A stretch of DNA of 64,000 bases from Pseudomonas graminis (GCF_001705435.1 NZ_MDEN01000068.1:310001-374000); one strand, 5' to 3'; positions 7,062 to 16,840 are shown, counted from the stretch's first letter. A program made the numbers and translations. Notes: a model not told the origin generated them from the letters alone.

Positions 7062-8288
7062 CTACTTCGCCCTCAACCCCTCACGCACATCCTTCACCTC
7101 TGCAGCCGAGACCGACGGCGCCGCACTGCCCCACGTATTACGCACATACGTCAGCACATCCGCGACATTCTCATCCGACAGATTCCAGCCAAACGCCGGC
7201 ATCGCCGGAGCCGTCGGCGCAGCATCGGTCGCGCCCGCACGACTGCCCGCCAGCACCACACGAATCAACGACGACGGATCGTCGCTGTTCACCAACGGCG
7301 CCATCGCCAGTTTCGGGAACAGATTGGCCGCGCCTTCACCCGTCGGCGTATGACACGCCGAACAGCGATCCGCATAAATCGCCTTGCCCGTTACCATCGC
7401 CGCATCGCTTGCCGAAACCGGCGTGGCGGCCTCGACCGGCTTGGCGCCATCCTTCAAATACACCGCCACCGCCAGCAAATCCTCATCCTTCCAGTGTTGC
7501 GAAGAATGCTCGACTTCCTCGGCCATCGGCCCGGACGCAATGTCGAAACGGTTCGCACCGGTCTTCAGGTACTTGACGATGTCCGCCTCGCTCCACGCAC
7601 CAATGCCATCGTGGCCAGTGGAGGTGATGTTCGGCGCGACCCAGTTCTGCAGATTGGCGCCGGTGAGGAACTGATCGTTCTTGTCACCGCCAATCAGGTT
7701 CTTTGGCGTATGGCACGTGCCGCAGTGCCCAAGGCCTTCCACCAGATACGCGCCGCGGTTCCACTGCTCGGACTTCTGCGGATCGGCCTTGAATTCGCCT
7801 TCCTTGAAGTTGATCAGGTTCCAGCCGATCAGGCTGGTGCGCACGTTGAAAGGGAAGGGCAACTGGTTGGTTTCCACCTTGTTTTCCACCGGATCCACCG
7901 TCTTCAGGTACGCGAAGATCGCCAGGTTGTCCTCACGCAGCACCTTGGTGTACGCGGTGAACGGCATGGCGCCGTACAAGCGCTTGCCGTCCAGCCCGTG
8001 GCCCTTGGACATGGCGTTCTGGAAATCCTCGAAACTCCAGCGGCCGATGCCGGTGGCCGGGTCCGGGGTGATGTTGGCGCCGGCCAGCTTGCCAAACGGC
8101 GTATCAAGGATCACGCCACCGGAAAACAGCGGCTTGCCCGGGATGGTGTGGCACGCCGTGCAGTCGCCCAGAGTGGTCAGGTAGCGGCCCTTTTCCACGA
8201 TGTTGTAGGAATCGGCGCCGGTTGCGGCATGGGCCAGGGAAACAGACAGGCCGATAACGCCTGCGCAGACCGTCAGAAGAGTTTTCAT
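7062..8288 (-). CDS. Gluconate 2-dehydrogenase cytochrome c subunit (triheme)
   Basis: The product has 408 residues from the ATG at 8288, which overlaps the stop of the flavoprotein gene (ATGA). A longer frame upstream lies inside that gene and is not real. A Sec signal peptide (MKTLLTVCAGVIGLSVSLAHA) is followed by three c-type heme sites: CTACH, CGTCH and CSACH. Length and three-heme layout match the cytochrome subunit of membrane-bound FAD-linked sugar/gluconate dehydrogenases. It takes electrons from the flavoprotein and passes them to ubiquinone at the periplasmic face of the inner membrane. It is the last gene of a three-gene operon. Confidence 0.92.
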   Translation of the reverse strand: MKTLLTVCAGVIGLSVSLAHAATGADSYNIVEKGRYLTTLGDCTACHTIPGKPLFSGGVILDTPFGKLAGANITPDPATGIGRWSFEDFQNAMSKGHGLDGKRLYGAMPFTAYTKVLREDNLAIFAYLKTVDPVENKVETNQLPFPFNVRTSLIGWNLINFKEGEFKADPQKSEQWNRGAYLVEGLGHCGTCHTPKNLIGGDKNDQFLTGANLQNWVAPNITSTGHDGIGAWSEADIVKYLKTGANRFDIASGPMAEEVEHSSQHWKDEDLLAVAVYLKDGAKPVEAATPVSASDAAMVTGKAIYADRCSACHTPTGEGAANLFPKLAMAPLVNSDDPSSLIRVVLAGSRAGATDAAPTAPAMPAFGWNLSDENVADVLTYVRNTWGSAAPSVSAAEVKDVREGLRAK

Positions 8289-10048
8289 ACGCTGATCATC
8301 TCCCCTGGACGCTTGAGGTAGCGGGTGCGGATGGCATCCGCCGCTTTGAAAGCCAGCGCCGCGACGGTGCCGGTCGGGTTGTAGCCCGGGTTCTGCGGGA
8401 AAGCGGAGGAGCCGACCACGAAAAGGTTCGGCACGCCCCACACTTGCAGGTGTTTGTTCACCGAGCTGTTCTTCGGATCGGCGCCCATGATGAAACCGCC
8501 AACGATGTGCGACGACTGATACGGCGCGCTGTTCCAGTGCCCTTGCTGGGAGCTGGGCACCATCTGCCGCGGGTTCATGCTCTTGGCGATCTCGCCGACC
8601 TTGCCGGTGACGTAGGCGGCCATCTTGCGATCGTTCTCCGGGAAGTCGAAGGTGATGCGCAGCAGCGGGCGACCCAGCGGATCTTTGTAGGTCGGGTCCA
8701 GCGACAGGTAGTTGGTCCGTGTCGCGTAGCTGCTCGCTTCACAGCCGATGGACATGGTCGCGGCGTAGTTCTTCACCGTGGCTTTCTTCCATTCCGAACC
8801 CCAGGCCGGGGTGCCGGGCGGGAGAGGGCGCGAGTCGATCGGCGCGGCGCCGATCGGGGTCACGCGGGTGCTGCCGCCGCCAACGAAGCCCAGACCCGAG
8901 TGGTCGAAGTTGTCGTTGTTGAATTCGTCGATGCCCATGCCGATGGCGCCGCCACCGATAAACGGGTTGAAGTTCTTGTCATCGAAGAACATGCGCACGC
9001 TGTTGGCGGTCTGGTAAGCGTAGTTGCGGCCCGTGGTGCCGGTGTTGGTCACCGGGTCGTAGGGCTGGCCGACGCCGGAGAGCAGCATCAGGCGCACGTT
9101 TTCGAAGATGAAGGCGCTGATCACCACCAGTTCGGCAGGCTGCTCCCACTCTTCGCCGTTGGCATCCATGTAGACGATGCCGGTGGCGCGTTTGCCGCTG
9201 CTGTCCATGGTCACGCGCAGCACTTCACAGTTGGTCATCGCGGTGAAGTTCGGCTTGCGCACCAGGACCGGCAGTACGGTAGTGATGGCGCTGGCCTTGG
9301 AGTAGTTGGCGCAGCCGTAGTTGGTGCAGAAACCGCAGAAGGTGCAGGCACCCATCGCCACGCCGAGGGAGTTCACATAGGGCCGTGATTGCAAGGCGGA
9401 CGGCACTGGAAAGGGCTTGTAGCCGAGGTTTCTCGCGGCTTCGGCGAACAGCGTCGGCGCGTAGGTCTGTGCCGTCGGCGGGTTCGGGTATTCCTCGGAG
9501 CGCGGCCCTTCGAAAGTATTGCCGCCTTCCTGGATCACGCCTTTGATGTTGCCGGCCTTGCCCGAGATGCCCGCCAGGCGATCGAACTTAGCGTAGAACG
9601 GCTCCATTTCGTCCCAGTCAGTGCCCCAATCCTGCAGGGTCAGTTCGGGCGACAGCTCTTTCCCGTACCGCTCGCTCAGGTGGCTGTGCAGCCGGAATTC
9701 GTGGGGCTGGAAACGAAAGCTGATGCCGGCCCAGTGATTGCCGGCGCCGCCGGTGCCGTTGCCCGGGTGAAACGAGCCCCAGCTGCGCATGGGTAGCGCT
9801 GTCTCGGTCACGCTGTTACGAATGGTCGTGGTGTTTTGCCGGGTCCTCACCATCAGGTCCTGGCGGCGGTTGTAGCGCAGTTCATCCGCCGCCGAGGCAA
9901 CGTTGAAGTCCGCCGCGGTATCGCGCCATGGGCCGCGTTCGAAGCCGATGATCTTCAGGTTTTCATCGGCCAGTTCATTGGCGATGATGGATCCGGCCCA
10001 GCCGAGCCCGACTACCACGACGTCCGTGGAAGGTAGTTTTTTGGCCAT
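8285..10048 (-). CDS. Gluconate 2-dehydrogenase FAD subunit (GMC oxidoreductase)
   Basis: The product has 587 residues. The N-terminal Rossmann motif VVVGLGWAGSIIANEL binds FAD; GNGTGGAGNHWAG and the C-terminal GGFIMGADPKNSSVNKHLQV and NPGYNPTGTVAALA blocks are GMC-family signatures. The Cys-rich segment GACTFCGFCTNYGCANYSKAS near residue 235 is typical of the three-subunit membrane dehydrogenases and could hold a metal cluster. It oxidises D-gluconate to 2-ketogluconate in the periplasm. It has no signal of its own and is probably exported with the Tat-bearing small subunit encoded just upstream (10055-10801), the usual arrangement. The adjacent gene order and the nearby lactonase support gluconate as substrate; other polyols are possible. 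Confidence 0.9.
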   Translation of the reverse strand: MAKKLPSTDVVVVGLGWAGSIIANELADENLKIIGFERGPWRDTAADFNVASAADELRYNRRQDLMVRTRQNTTTIRNSVTETALPMRSWGSFHPGNGTGGAGNHWAGISFRFQPHEFRLHSHLSERYGKELSPELTLQDWGTDWDEMEPFYAKFDRLAGISGKAGNIKGVIQEGGNTFEGPRSEEYPNPPTAQTYAPTLFAEAARNLGYKPFPVPSALQSRPYVNSLGVAMGACTFCGFCTNYGCANYSKASAITTVLPVLVRKPNFTAMTNCEVLRVTMDSSGKRATGIVYMDANGEEWEQPAELVVISAFIFENVRLMLLSGVGQPYDPVTNTGTTGRNYAYQTANSVRMFFDDKNFNPFIGGGAIGMGIDEFNNDNFDHSGLGFVGGGSTRVTPIGAAPIDSRPLPPGTPAWGSEWKKATVKNYAATMSIGCEASSYATRTNYLSLDPTYKDPLGRPLLRITFDFPENDRKMAAYVTGKVGEIAKSMNPRQMVPSSQQGHWNSAPYQSSHIVGGFIMGADPKNSSVNKHLQVWGVPNLFVVGSSAFPQNPGYNPTGTVAALAFKAADAIRTRYLKRPGEMISV

Positions 10049-10054
10049 GTCGAA

Positions 10055-10801
10055 TTAACCCTTCTTGGTCCAGGCGGAACTGCCGATGATGGAGAGCGGC
10101 ACCAGATTGAGCTTCTGGTTGTGCAGGCCGATGTACTCGCGGTAGTCGTAGCGGGCACCGGGGAAACCGATCATTTTCCACGACACCATGTCGCGGTTGC
10201 CGCCGTAGACCGGGTCGGCGAAGAAGCCTTCCATGGTGTTGCCGAGCACCTGCTGGAAGAACAATTTGGCGTCGATGCCGTCCAGCGTGATCTCGGCCTT
10301 GTCCAGACCGGTCAGGACCTTGTCCTGCTGTTCGGCGTTAAGCGCGCTGAAGCTTTTCTGAAACTGCTTCTGGCAGTAGCCTTCCAGGCCGGCGAGGCCA
10401 AGACGGTAGCGCTGGCGCGGCACCAGTTCCGACTGGTCACCCTGCATCGGCGTGCCCTGAACGAAGGGGCCCTGCATGTACAGACGGCTGAAGGTGCCGT
10501 ACTCGCCGGCCAGTTGGCGGTCGATGAACACCGCGCAACCGGCGTCCTTGCCGCTGACGCTGAGGTCATCGGCGGGGATCAGTCGGGCGACAATGGCTTC
10601 CACCGCGAGGGCTTCGGCGTCGGTGAAGAATTGCCAGCCGGGGGTGTCGTAGTGCATCGGTCCGTTGTGGTCGAAGGGCACCCACTGCGGCACACCGACG
10701 ACGGTGGCGGCCTGGGCCGTGGCAGCAGCACCGACGGCCAGCGTCGTGGCTGAACCTTTCAGCAACTGGCGGCGGGTGAGGCCTTTGGATTGTTCTGTCA
10801 T
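10055..10801 (-). CDS. Gluconate 2-dehydrogenase subunit 3 (Tat-signal small subunit)
   Basis: The product has 248 residues. A twin-arginine signal (GLTRRQLLKGSATTLAVG) opens the protein, which then matches the gluconate 2-dehydrogenase subunit 3 family (FTDAEALAVEAIVARLIPADD, and a C-terminal NRDMVSWKMIGFPGA-RYDYREY region). Members of this family escort and stabilise the FAD subunit through the Tat pathway. It is the first gene of the operon and is only 6 bases from the flavoprotein gene. Confidence 0.9.
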   Translation of the reverse strand: MTEQSKGLTRRQLLKGSATTLAVGAAATAQAATVVGVPQWVPFDHNGPMHYDTPGWQFFTDAEALAVEAIVARLIPADDLSVSGKDAGCAVFIDRQLAGEYGTFSRLYMQGPFVQGTPMQGDQSELVPRQRYRLGLAGLEGYCQKQFQKSFSALNAEQQDKVLTGLDKAEITLDGIDAKLFFQQVLGNTMEGFFADPVYGGNRDMVSWKMIGFPGARYDYREYIGLHNQKLNLVPLSIIGSSAWTKKG

Positions 10802-11325
10802 TCAGGGCTCCTGCAAAACCACGCCCCCACAGGCCATTGGGGAATGGTCCGTGCCGGGGCTGTGCTCTGCGTTCTTTATCACGGGTATTGCCGCGCATAC
10901 GATGTGCACGGCAAGTGGCTCTTGGCGGGGTGTGACATTGGGTCTCTGGCACGCCTGCGCGCGAATGGCGCACGCTAAGCGGGGAAATGCCGTAACTGAT
11001 CCGCATCTTTTCACGCCAGCTGCCATGATAGATGTGTTACGCCGTGTTGCGGCTGATGAAATCGGTAAATGACTCTTACCGATTGCGTAACAGTCGATCT
11101 GCAATCGGGTAACAATGGGTCAGATCAGGGGGGCGTGTCCTCCCGCCGAAGCAGCCCACGGGTACAGCCGTTCAGGGCTGACGTCGGCACCAACCTGACA
11201 GAATCTTCATCAAGCCAAGTCCTTTGCCAGGGCCACTTCTTGGTATCGTGCACGCCATTTGCGTCCCGCCTGTCCCTGCGGGTTGCTGACTGTGCCGTTT
11301 ATATATTCACCGAGTAGCTGCAGAA
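10802..11325. other. Divergent intergenic region upstream of the gluconate dehydrogenase operon and PBP2
   Basis: About 520 bases without a convincing gene. It should hold the promoters of both flanking units. I did not find a clear operator or riboswitch. Confidence 0.5.
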
Positions 11326-13260
11326 ATGCCCGATCCAATACCTTTAAAAGACCACGAGAAGGAAACCCGGCTGGTCAACAAACGCTTGATCGCCTGCGCC
11401 GTTTTCGTGGCCATGCTCAGCGTCGCGCTGGTGTGCCGCATGTACTTCCTGCAAGTCACCGAATTCGCCTACCACTCGACCATCTCCGAAAACAACCGCG
11501 TCCACGTGCTGCCGATTCCGCCGGAACGCGGACTGATCTTCGACCGTAACGGCGTGATCCTCGCCGACAACCGCCCCAGCTTCAACCTGACCATGACCCG
11601 CGAGCGCGCAGGCGACTGGCATGCGGTGATCGACGAACTGATGCAGATCCTCAACCTGCCCGACGAGGACCGGATCATCTTCGACAAGGCGATGAAGAAC
11701 TCGCCGCACCGCTTTGTGCCGGTGACGCTGCTCTATGAGCTGACCGAAGAGCAGATCGCCCTGTTGGCCGTCAATCAGTTCCGCCTGCCGGGGCTGGACG
11801 TCGAGGCGCAGTTCGTTCGCCACTACCCGCTGGCGGAGCATTTCGCGCACTCCATCGGCTACGTCGGGCGGATCAACGAGAAAGAGGCGACCCAGCTCGA
11901 TCAGGTGGAATACCGCGGCACCCAGTCCATCGGCAAGACCGGCGTCGAGCGCTTCTACGAAAGCGAGCTGCACGGCCATGTCGGCTACGAAGAAGTGGAA
12001 ACCAACGCCCAGGGTCGGGTGTTGCGGGTGCTCAAGCACACCGATCCAGTGGCCGGCAAAAACATCACCCTGAGCCTGGACATCAAGCTGCAGGAGGCGG
12101 CGGAACACGCGCTGGGGGATCGTCGCGGTTCGGTGGTGGCGATCGATCCGGCCACTGGCGAAGTGCTGGCGATGGTCAGCAAGCCGAGTTTCGACCCGAA
12201 CCTCTTCGTCACCGGGATCAGCTTCAAGGAGTATTCGGCGCTGCGGGATTCGGTCGACCGGCCGCTGTTCAACCGCGTGCTGCGCGGCCTGTACGCCCCG
12301 GGTTCGACGATCAAACCGGAAGTGGCGATCGCCGGCCTGGACAGCGGGGTCATCACGCCATCGACCCGGGTCTTCGATCCGGGTTACTTCCAGCTGCCGG
12401 ACTTCGATCACAAATACCGCAACTGGAACCACAGCGGCGATGGCTGGGTGGATTTGAACGCGGCAATCATGCGCTCCAACGACACCTATTTTTACGACCT
12501 GGCGCACAAGCTGGGCATCGACCGCATGCACGATTACCTGACCATGTTCGGCATCGGCCAGAAGGTCTCCCTCGACATGTTCGAAGAATCGGCGGGCCTC
12601 ATGCCCTCCAAAGAATGGAAGCGCATCACCCGGCGTCAGGCCTGGTTCCCGGGCGAAACCGTGATCCTCGGCATCGGCCAGGGCTACATGCAGGTGACGC
12701 CGCTGCAGTTGGCCCAGGCGACCACGCTGATCGCCAGCAAAGGTATCTGGCACCGTCCGCACCTGGCCAGGGAAATCGGCGGTTCGCCGCCGGTGGACGA
12801 GCACCCGATGCCAAACATCGTCCTGCGTGATCCCCACGAGTGGGATCAGGTCAACAATGGCATGCAAGCGGTCATGCACGACCCGCGCGGCATTGCCCGT
12901 GCGGCGGCGCAAGGTGCGCAATACCGCATCGCCGGCAAAAGCGGTACCGCGCAAGTGGTGGCGATCAAGCAGGGCGAACGCTACAACCGCAACAAAACCC
13001 TGGAACGGCACCGGGACAACGCGTTGTTCGTCGGTTTTGCGCCGGCCGCCAATCCGAAGATTGTCGTGGCGGTGATGATCGAGAACGGCGAGGCGGGCGG
13101 TCGTGTGGCCGGTCCCGTGGTGCGGGAAATTCTGGATGCCTGGTTGCTGGATCCGGACGGCCACCTGAAGCAGCAATACGCCACGCCAAGCGCAACGCCG
13201 GTCAATCCGAAAGTGCAGATCGCCGCGCCGAGCAAAGCGGCGGCCCCGCCGCCGGTGTGA
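11326..13260 (+). CDS. mrdA: Penicillin-binding protein 2 (class B transpeptidase), mrdA paralogue
   Basis: The product has 644 residues. There is one N-terminal membrane anchor (residues 21-42), a PBP dimerisation domain (ENNRVHVLPIPPERGLIFDRNG) and a transpeptidase domain with all three active-site motifs: STIK (Ser327-Lys330), SND (Ser384) and KSGT (Lys538). It cross-links peptidoglycan during cell elongation. In most Pseudomonas the housekeeping mrdA sits with rodA and rlpA; here no such genes flank it, so this is probably the second PBP2 that fluorescent pseudomonads often carry. The C-terminus ends in a Pro/Ala-rich tail. The start at 11326 has only a weak ribosome-binding site. Confidence 0.92.
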   Translation: MPDPIPLKDHEKETRLVNKRLIACAVFVAMLSVALVCRMYFLQVTEFAYHSTISENNRVHVLPIPPERGLIFDRNGVILADNRPSFNLTMTRERAGDWHAVIDELMQILNLPDEDRIIFDKAMKNSPHRFVPVTLLYELTEEQIALLAVNQFRLPGLDVEAQFVRHYPLAEHFAHSIGYVGRINEKEATQLDQVEYRGTQSIGKTGVERFYESELHGHVGYEEVETNAQGRVLRVLKHTDPVAGKNITLSLDIKLQEAAEHALGDRRGSVVAIDPATGEVLAMVSKPSFDPNLFVTGISFKEYSALRDSVDRPLFNRVLRGLYAPGSTIKPEVAIAGLDSGVITPSTRVFDPGYFQLPDFDHKYRNWNHSGDGWVDLNAAIMRSNDTYFYDLAHKLGIDRMHDYLTMFGIGQKVSLDMFEESAGLMPSKEWKRITRRQAWFPGETVILGIGQGYMQVTPLQLAQATTLIASKGIWHRPHLAREIGGSPPVDEHPMPNIVLRDPHEWDQVNNGMQAVMHDPRGIARAAAQGAQYRIAGKSGTAQVVAIKQGERYNRNKTLERHRDNALFVGFAPAANPKIVVAVMIENGEAGGRVAGPVVREILDAWLLDPDGHLKQQYATPSATPVNPKVQIAAPSKAAAPPPV

Positions 13261-13395
13261 GAACCGGCGCTTGCGCGCGGGGGCGTTTCCCCAAGATGCA
13301 CTGAACTGTGCCCGGCGTGACAGGTCGATTTGAGACCACGCGTGAGGTCTGTTCCGGCCTCGCGCGCTCATTCGACTCGACAAGGAACTTGCCCC

Positions 13396-15117
13396 ATGTC
13401 CAGCAGAACCATCGCCGACTACCTCGCCCAAACCCTCGCCGCAGCCGGCGTCTCGAAGATCTGGGGCGTCAGCGGCGACAGCCTGAACGGCCTGACCGAC
13501 AGCCTCCAGCGCCTGGGCAAGATCAAGTGGATGCACACCCGTCACGAAGAAGTCGCGGCCTTCGCGGCAGGGGCGGAAGCAGCCTCCACCGGCAAGCTGG
13601 CGGTGTGCGCGGGCAGTTGCGGCCCGGGCAACCTGCACTTGATCAACGGCCTGTATGACTGCCACCGCAGCGGTGTGCCGGTCCTCGCCATTGCGGCGCA
13701 GATTCCGTCCTCCGAGATCGGCCTGAATTACTTCCAGGAAACCCACCCCACCGACCTGTTCAAGGAGTGCAGCCACTTCGTTGAAACCGTCAGCACCCCC
13801 GAGCAGTTCCCTCGGGTGCTGGAGCGGGCCATGCGCGCGGCCATCAGCCAGCGCGGCGTGGCGGTGATTGTCATCTCCGGCGACGTCGCCCTGAGCGCGG
13901 CCCCGGATATCAAACCCGTGTGGGTCGATCACGCGCCTGCGCGGATCATCCCGGCAGAAGCTGATCTGCAACGCCTCGTGGACATGCTGGACACGTCCAA
14001 AGCCGTGACCATTCTCGCCGGTGCCGGCTGTGCCGAGGCCCACGATCAGGTGGTTGCGCTGGCCGAGAAGCTCTCCGCGCCAGTGGTTCACGCCCTGCGC
14101 GGCAAGCAGTACATCGAATACGCCAACCCCTTCGACGTGGGCATGACCGGCTTGATCGGCTTCGGCTCCGGCTACCACGCGATGATGGCCTGCGACACGC
14201 TGGTGATCCTCGGCAGCAGCTTGCCGTACCGCAATTTCTACCCGGAAAAAGCCAAGGTCATTCAGATCGACATCGACCCGACCGCCATTGGTCGTCGCGT
14301 GCCGGTCGCCCTCGGTCTGGCGGGGGACATCGGTGAAACCCTCGATGCCGTGTTGCCCCGCCTCAAGGCCCACACGGACCGCAAGTTCCTCGACAAGGCA
14401 CTGGATCACTACGCCAAGTCCCGCGAAGAACTCGACGAACTGGCCACGCCGTCGGGCCACGGCGAGCCGATTCACCCGCAATACCTGACGCGCCTGGTTG
14501 ACGCCTACGCCGACCCGGACGCGATTTTCACCGTCGACGTCGGCACACCGACGCTGTGGGCCGCGCGCTACCTGACCATGAACGGCAAGCGCTCTCTGCT
14601 GGGTTCGTTCAACCACGGCTCCATGGCCAACGCGATGCCCCAGGCATTGGGTGCGAAAGCCGCATTTCCGCAGCGGCAAGTGGTGGCGCTGTGCGGCGAC
14701 GGCGGCTTGTCGATGCTGATGGGCGACCTGCTGTCGATCCGCCAACTGAATTTGCCGATCAAGCTGGTGGTGTTTAACAACAGCTCGCTGGGCTTCGTGG
14801 CGATGGAAATGCAGGCCGGCGGTTACGTGCCCCATGACACCGATTTCGACAGCACCAACTTCGCCAACATCGCCATCGGTGCAGGCATTCTGGGGATTCG
14901 CGTGGAGGATTCGGCTGACCTGCCGAACGCGCTCAAGAAAGCCTTCGAGCATCCAGGGCCTGTGGTGGTGGATGTCGTGACCGCGAAGCAGGAACTGGGC
15001 ATGCCGCCAAAAATCAAGCTGGCCCAGGCGAAAGGCTTCAGCCTCTTCATGCTCAAGGCTGTAATGAACGGTAAAGCGGACATGGTGCTGGAGTTGGCGA
15101 AGACCAATTTGCGTTGA
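13396..15117 (+). CDS. poxB: Pyruvate dehydrogenase (ubiquinone-dependent)
   Basis: The product has 573 residues and starts at the ATG at 13396 behind CAAGGAA. It is a thiamine-diphosphate enzyme of the acetolactate synthase/PoxB family: catalytic Glu in HTRHEEVAAF (residues 48-56), the central FAD domain (ILAGAGCAEAH, LGSSLPYRNFYPEKAKVIQID), the TPP/Mg motif GDGGLSMLMGDLLSI ending in FNNSS, and a C-terminal membrane-association tail (FMLKAVMNGKADMVLELAKTNLR). It decarboxylates pyruvate to acetate and CO2 and reduces ubiquinone at the inner membrane. A strong terminator follows. Part of its 3' end is duplicated at 16757-16840. Confidence 0.93.
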   Translation: MSSRTIADYLAQTLAAAGVSKIWGVSGDSLNGLTDSLQRLGKIKWMHTRHEEVAAFAAGAEAASTGKLAVCAGSCGPGNLHLINGLYDCHRSGVPVLAIAAQIPSSEIGLNYFQETHPTDLFKECSHFVETVSTPEQFPRVLERAMRAAISQRGVAVIVISGDVALSAAPDIKPVWVDHAPARIIPAEADLQRLVDMLDTSKAVTILAGAGCAEAHDQVVALAEKLSAPVVHALRGKQYIEYANPFDVGMTGLIGFGSGYHAMMACDTLVILGSSLPYRNFYPEKAKVIQIDIDPTAIGRRVPVALGLAGDIGETLDAVLPRLKAHTDRKFLDKALDHYAKSREELDELATPSGHGEPIHPQYLTRLVDAYADPDAIFTVDVGTPTLWAARYLTMNGKRSLLGSFNHGSMANAMPQALGAKAAFPQRQVVALCGDGGLSMLMGDLLSIRQLNLPIKLVVFNNSSLGFVAMEMQAGGYVPHDTDFDSTNFANIAIGAGILGIRVEDSADLPNALKKAFEHPGPVVVDVVTAKQELGMPPKIKLAQAKGFSLFMLKAVMNGKADMVLELAKTNLR

Positions 15118-15122
15118 GCACC

Positions 15123-15163
15123 TGCGGGTCGAGTGGGCGCTGTGTGCAATGCACAGCGCCTGT
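15123..15163 (+). repeat. 41-bp exact repeat, copy 1 (with copy at 17149-17189)
   Basis: The 41 bases from TGCGGGTCGAGTGGGCGCTG to AGCGCCTGT are identical at both places and contain the poxB terminator hairpin. Confidence 0.9.
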
Positions 15164-15167
15164 TTTT
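15136..15167 (+). terminator. Rho-independent terminator of poxB
   Basis: Stem GGCGCTGTG / CACAGCGCC (9 bp, perfect) with a 7-base loop, then TGTTTTT. Confidence 0.88.
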
Positions 15168-15428
15168 CAACCCGGGACAATGCGGGTAGAGCAATCGCTT
15201 AACACTCAAACACTATCGGGTGCCGGTTTCATATAACCCGTATTTCGCTTTTTATATTTATTCGAAATCAGATCAGTTCCAAATAGTTCTATCCGCACGC
15301 AACGCTTTGTTAGTAAGGGAATTATGAGCGCGCCTCGACATTCGTCGAATCTTGCTTATTTTTTTGGCACAGCCTTCGCTTGCCTATACTGAGCAATCCG
15401 GAGTTTAGTTCAGCAAGGATGAGTGATC

Positions 15429-16748
15429 ATGGACAAAAACAAACGCAACGGTATTAAGGGTTCCAACGTGGAATCAATGGCTGGGGATCAGGACCCTGTT
15501 TTCGGTATCGACGGACAAGTACTGGGTCGAAGGGCGCGCGTATTTACCGAACTTGGGGCAGGAACAGATCAGAAGTTCTACCTGATCACCAACGGAGAAC
15601 ACCGCACGCCTTCACCTTTTCCAAGTTCCATCTCCCGCCACTTAGCCAACGGGAAACCTGATCCCGACTTTAATAATGGAGAAACGTTGATTCTGCCGGG
15701 GTTGACGGATCAGCCGGGTCTTGTGGGCGGGGATATACGGATCCAGGGACTGGTTTTCGATCAGCGCGGCGCAGTGATGTGTGTCGGTGATACGACGCTG
15801 GAAGTGCGAGAGCTTAATTATCATTACCCCGCAGCAATCCGGCTGACGTCGTCCGGGGCCCTGGATGTTGACTTCGGGGATAGAGGGCGAGTCGTTTATC
15901 CCACCGGTCAGCCTTCCAAGAACGCCCCTGAGGTTCCTCCTTTTCCTTTCACTTCGATTCGGCGGAGTCAACAACAAGAGAACAAAGACATTTTGTTCGT
16001 GTCTCAGATCCTCGACTATGACACTCAAATGCGGTCGTGTTATTTGGTAAAGACTAAGCAGAATGGGTTGCCCGATGATCAGTTTGGCGATGACGGTCTT
16101 CTTCTGATTGGCTCGGACGCCGATGGCCCTATCTGGAACGACTATGGTGTGGACGGGGGCGGTAATCTCTTGCTGATTGGCGAGAGCGCTGCAGGCGCTC
16201 AAGCTTATGGGGTGATAGCCAAGTACACGACAGAGGGCGTCCTTGACTCAAACTACGGATCCGGGGGAATACAGAAGATCCAAGGTGGAGAGGAGGCCCC
16301 TTATCTTGTTCGGGTTCACGTCATGGCAGACGGTAGCGTGACGATGCTTGTGGCCGTATCCAGGCAAAACATCACTGCCTTGGCCTTGATGAAGCGTCTG
16401 GAAAATGGAGCGCCGGACACTTCATTTAATAATGGAGAGCCGCGGATTCTTGATACGGTGTTTGCCACCAGCGGACGCTGGCCGGAAATGCATATCGATG
16501 ACAAGGGGCGCTACCTCCTCGCCTACTATTCGCAGGAAAACGGCTGCGAACTTAAAAGATTCACACCTGACGGCATTCCGGATATCAGCTTCGGCTCGAA
16601 TGGCACAGCCGGGTATCCAGATCTCTTGGCTTTGAACAATACGGCCATTCACAGGGGGGCCGACCTGCTCGCGAAAATCTACCGGAAACAAGGCGACGGG
16701 AATTTTTACGTCGTTCGTTACCTTGGCGAAAGCGTGCCAGGGCAATGA
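15429..16748 (+). CDS. DUF5122 (delta-60 repeat) beta-propeller protein 1
   Basis: The product has 439 residues from the ATG at 15429, with AAGGA at 15415-15419. It contains at least seven repeats of the delta-60/DUF5122 type, each with a G-x-(L/P)D-x-(S/D)F-x-x-(G/N)G core: QDPVFGIDG, KPDPDFNNGE, ALDVDFGDRG, LPDDQFGDDG, VLDSNYGSGG, APDTSFNNGE and IPDISFGSNG. These form blades of a beta-propeller. There is no signal peptide or membrane segment and no recognised catalytic motif, so the function is unknown. A paralogue lies at 17455-18822 and a broken third copy at 18823-19200. A scrap of poxB sits immediately after its stop. Composition is less GC-rich than poxB, which suggests transfer. Confidence 0.75.
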   Translation: MDKNKRNGIKGSNVESMAGDQDPVFGIDGQVLGRRARVFTELGAGTDQKFYLITNGEHRTPSPFPSSISRHLANGKPDPDFNNGETLILPGLTDQPGLVGGDIRIQGLVFDQRGAVMCVGDTTLEVRELNYHYPAAIRLTSSGALDVDFGDRGRVVYPTGQPSKNAPEVPPFPFTSIRRSQQQENKDILFVSQILDYDTQMRSCYLVKTKQNGLPDDQFGDDGLLLIGSDADGPIWNDYGVDGGGNLLLIGESAAGAQAYGVIAKYTTEGVLDSNYGSGGIQKIQGGEEAPYLVRVHVMADGSVTMLVAVSRQNITALALMKRLENGAPDTSFNNGEPRILDTVFATSGRWPEMHIDDKGRYLLAYYSQENGCELKRFTPDGIPDISFGSNGTAGYPDLLALNNTAIHRGADLLAKIYRKQGDGNFYVVRYLGESVPGQ

Positions 16749-16756
16749 TGTATCAA

Positions 16757-16840
16757 AGCTTCAGTCTGTTCACGCTCAAGGCCTTCATGACGGCAAAGGG
16801 GGACATGGTGCTGGAATTGGCGAAGAACAACCTGCGCTGA
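16757..16840 (+). pseudogene. Duplicated fragment of the poxB 3' end
   Basis: The frame reads SFSLFTLKAFMTAKGDMVLE then LAKNNLR-stop, against the PoxB C-terminus FSLFMLKAVMNGKADMVLE then LAKTNLR. Only the last ~27 codons are present, directly downstream of the DUF5122 gene 1 stop. Nucleotide identity is roughly 80 percent by eye, so the duplication is old or came from a related strain. Confidence 0.85.

Noticed and set aside
8289..8441. Upstream extension of the triheme cytochrome gene
   Set aside because: The extra ~50 codons lie inside the flavoprotein gene; the ATG at 8288 begins a clean signal peptide and overlaps the previous stop.
7038..9388. Long plus-strand open frames opposite the gluconate dehydrogenase genes
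   Set aside because: Arg/His-rich shadow translations of the cytochrome and GMC genes.
11344..15180. A very long open frame (about 1278 codons) antisense to PBP2 and poxB
   Set aside because: It mirrors codon bias of two well-supported genes on the other strand and spans their intergenic gap. The translation is rich in His, Arg, Val and Gln with no domain, the usual shadow in high-GC DNA.
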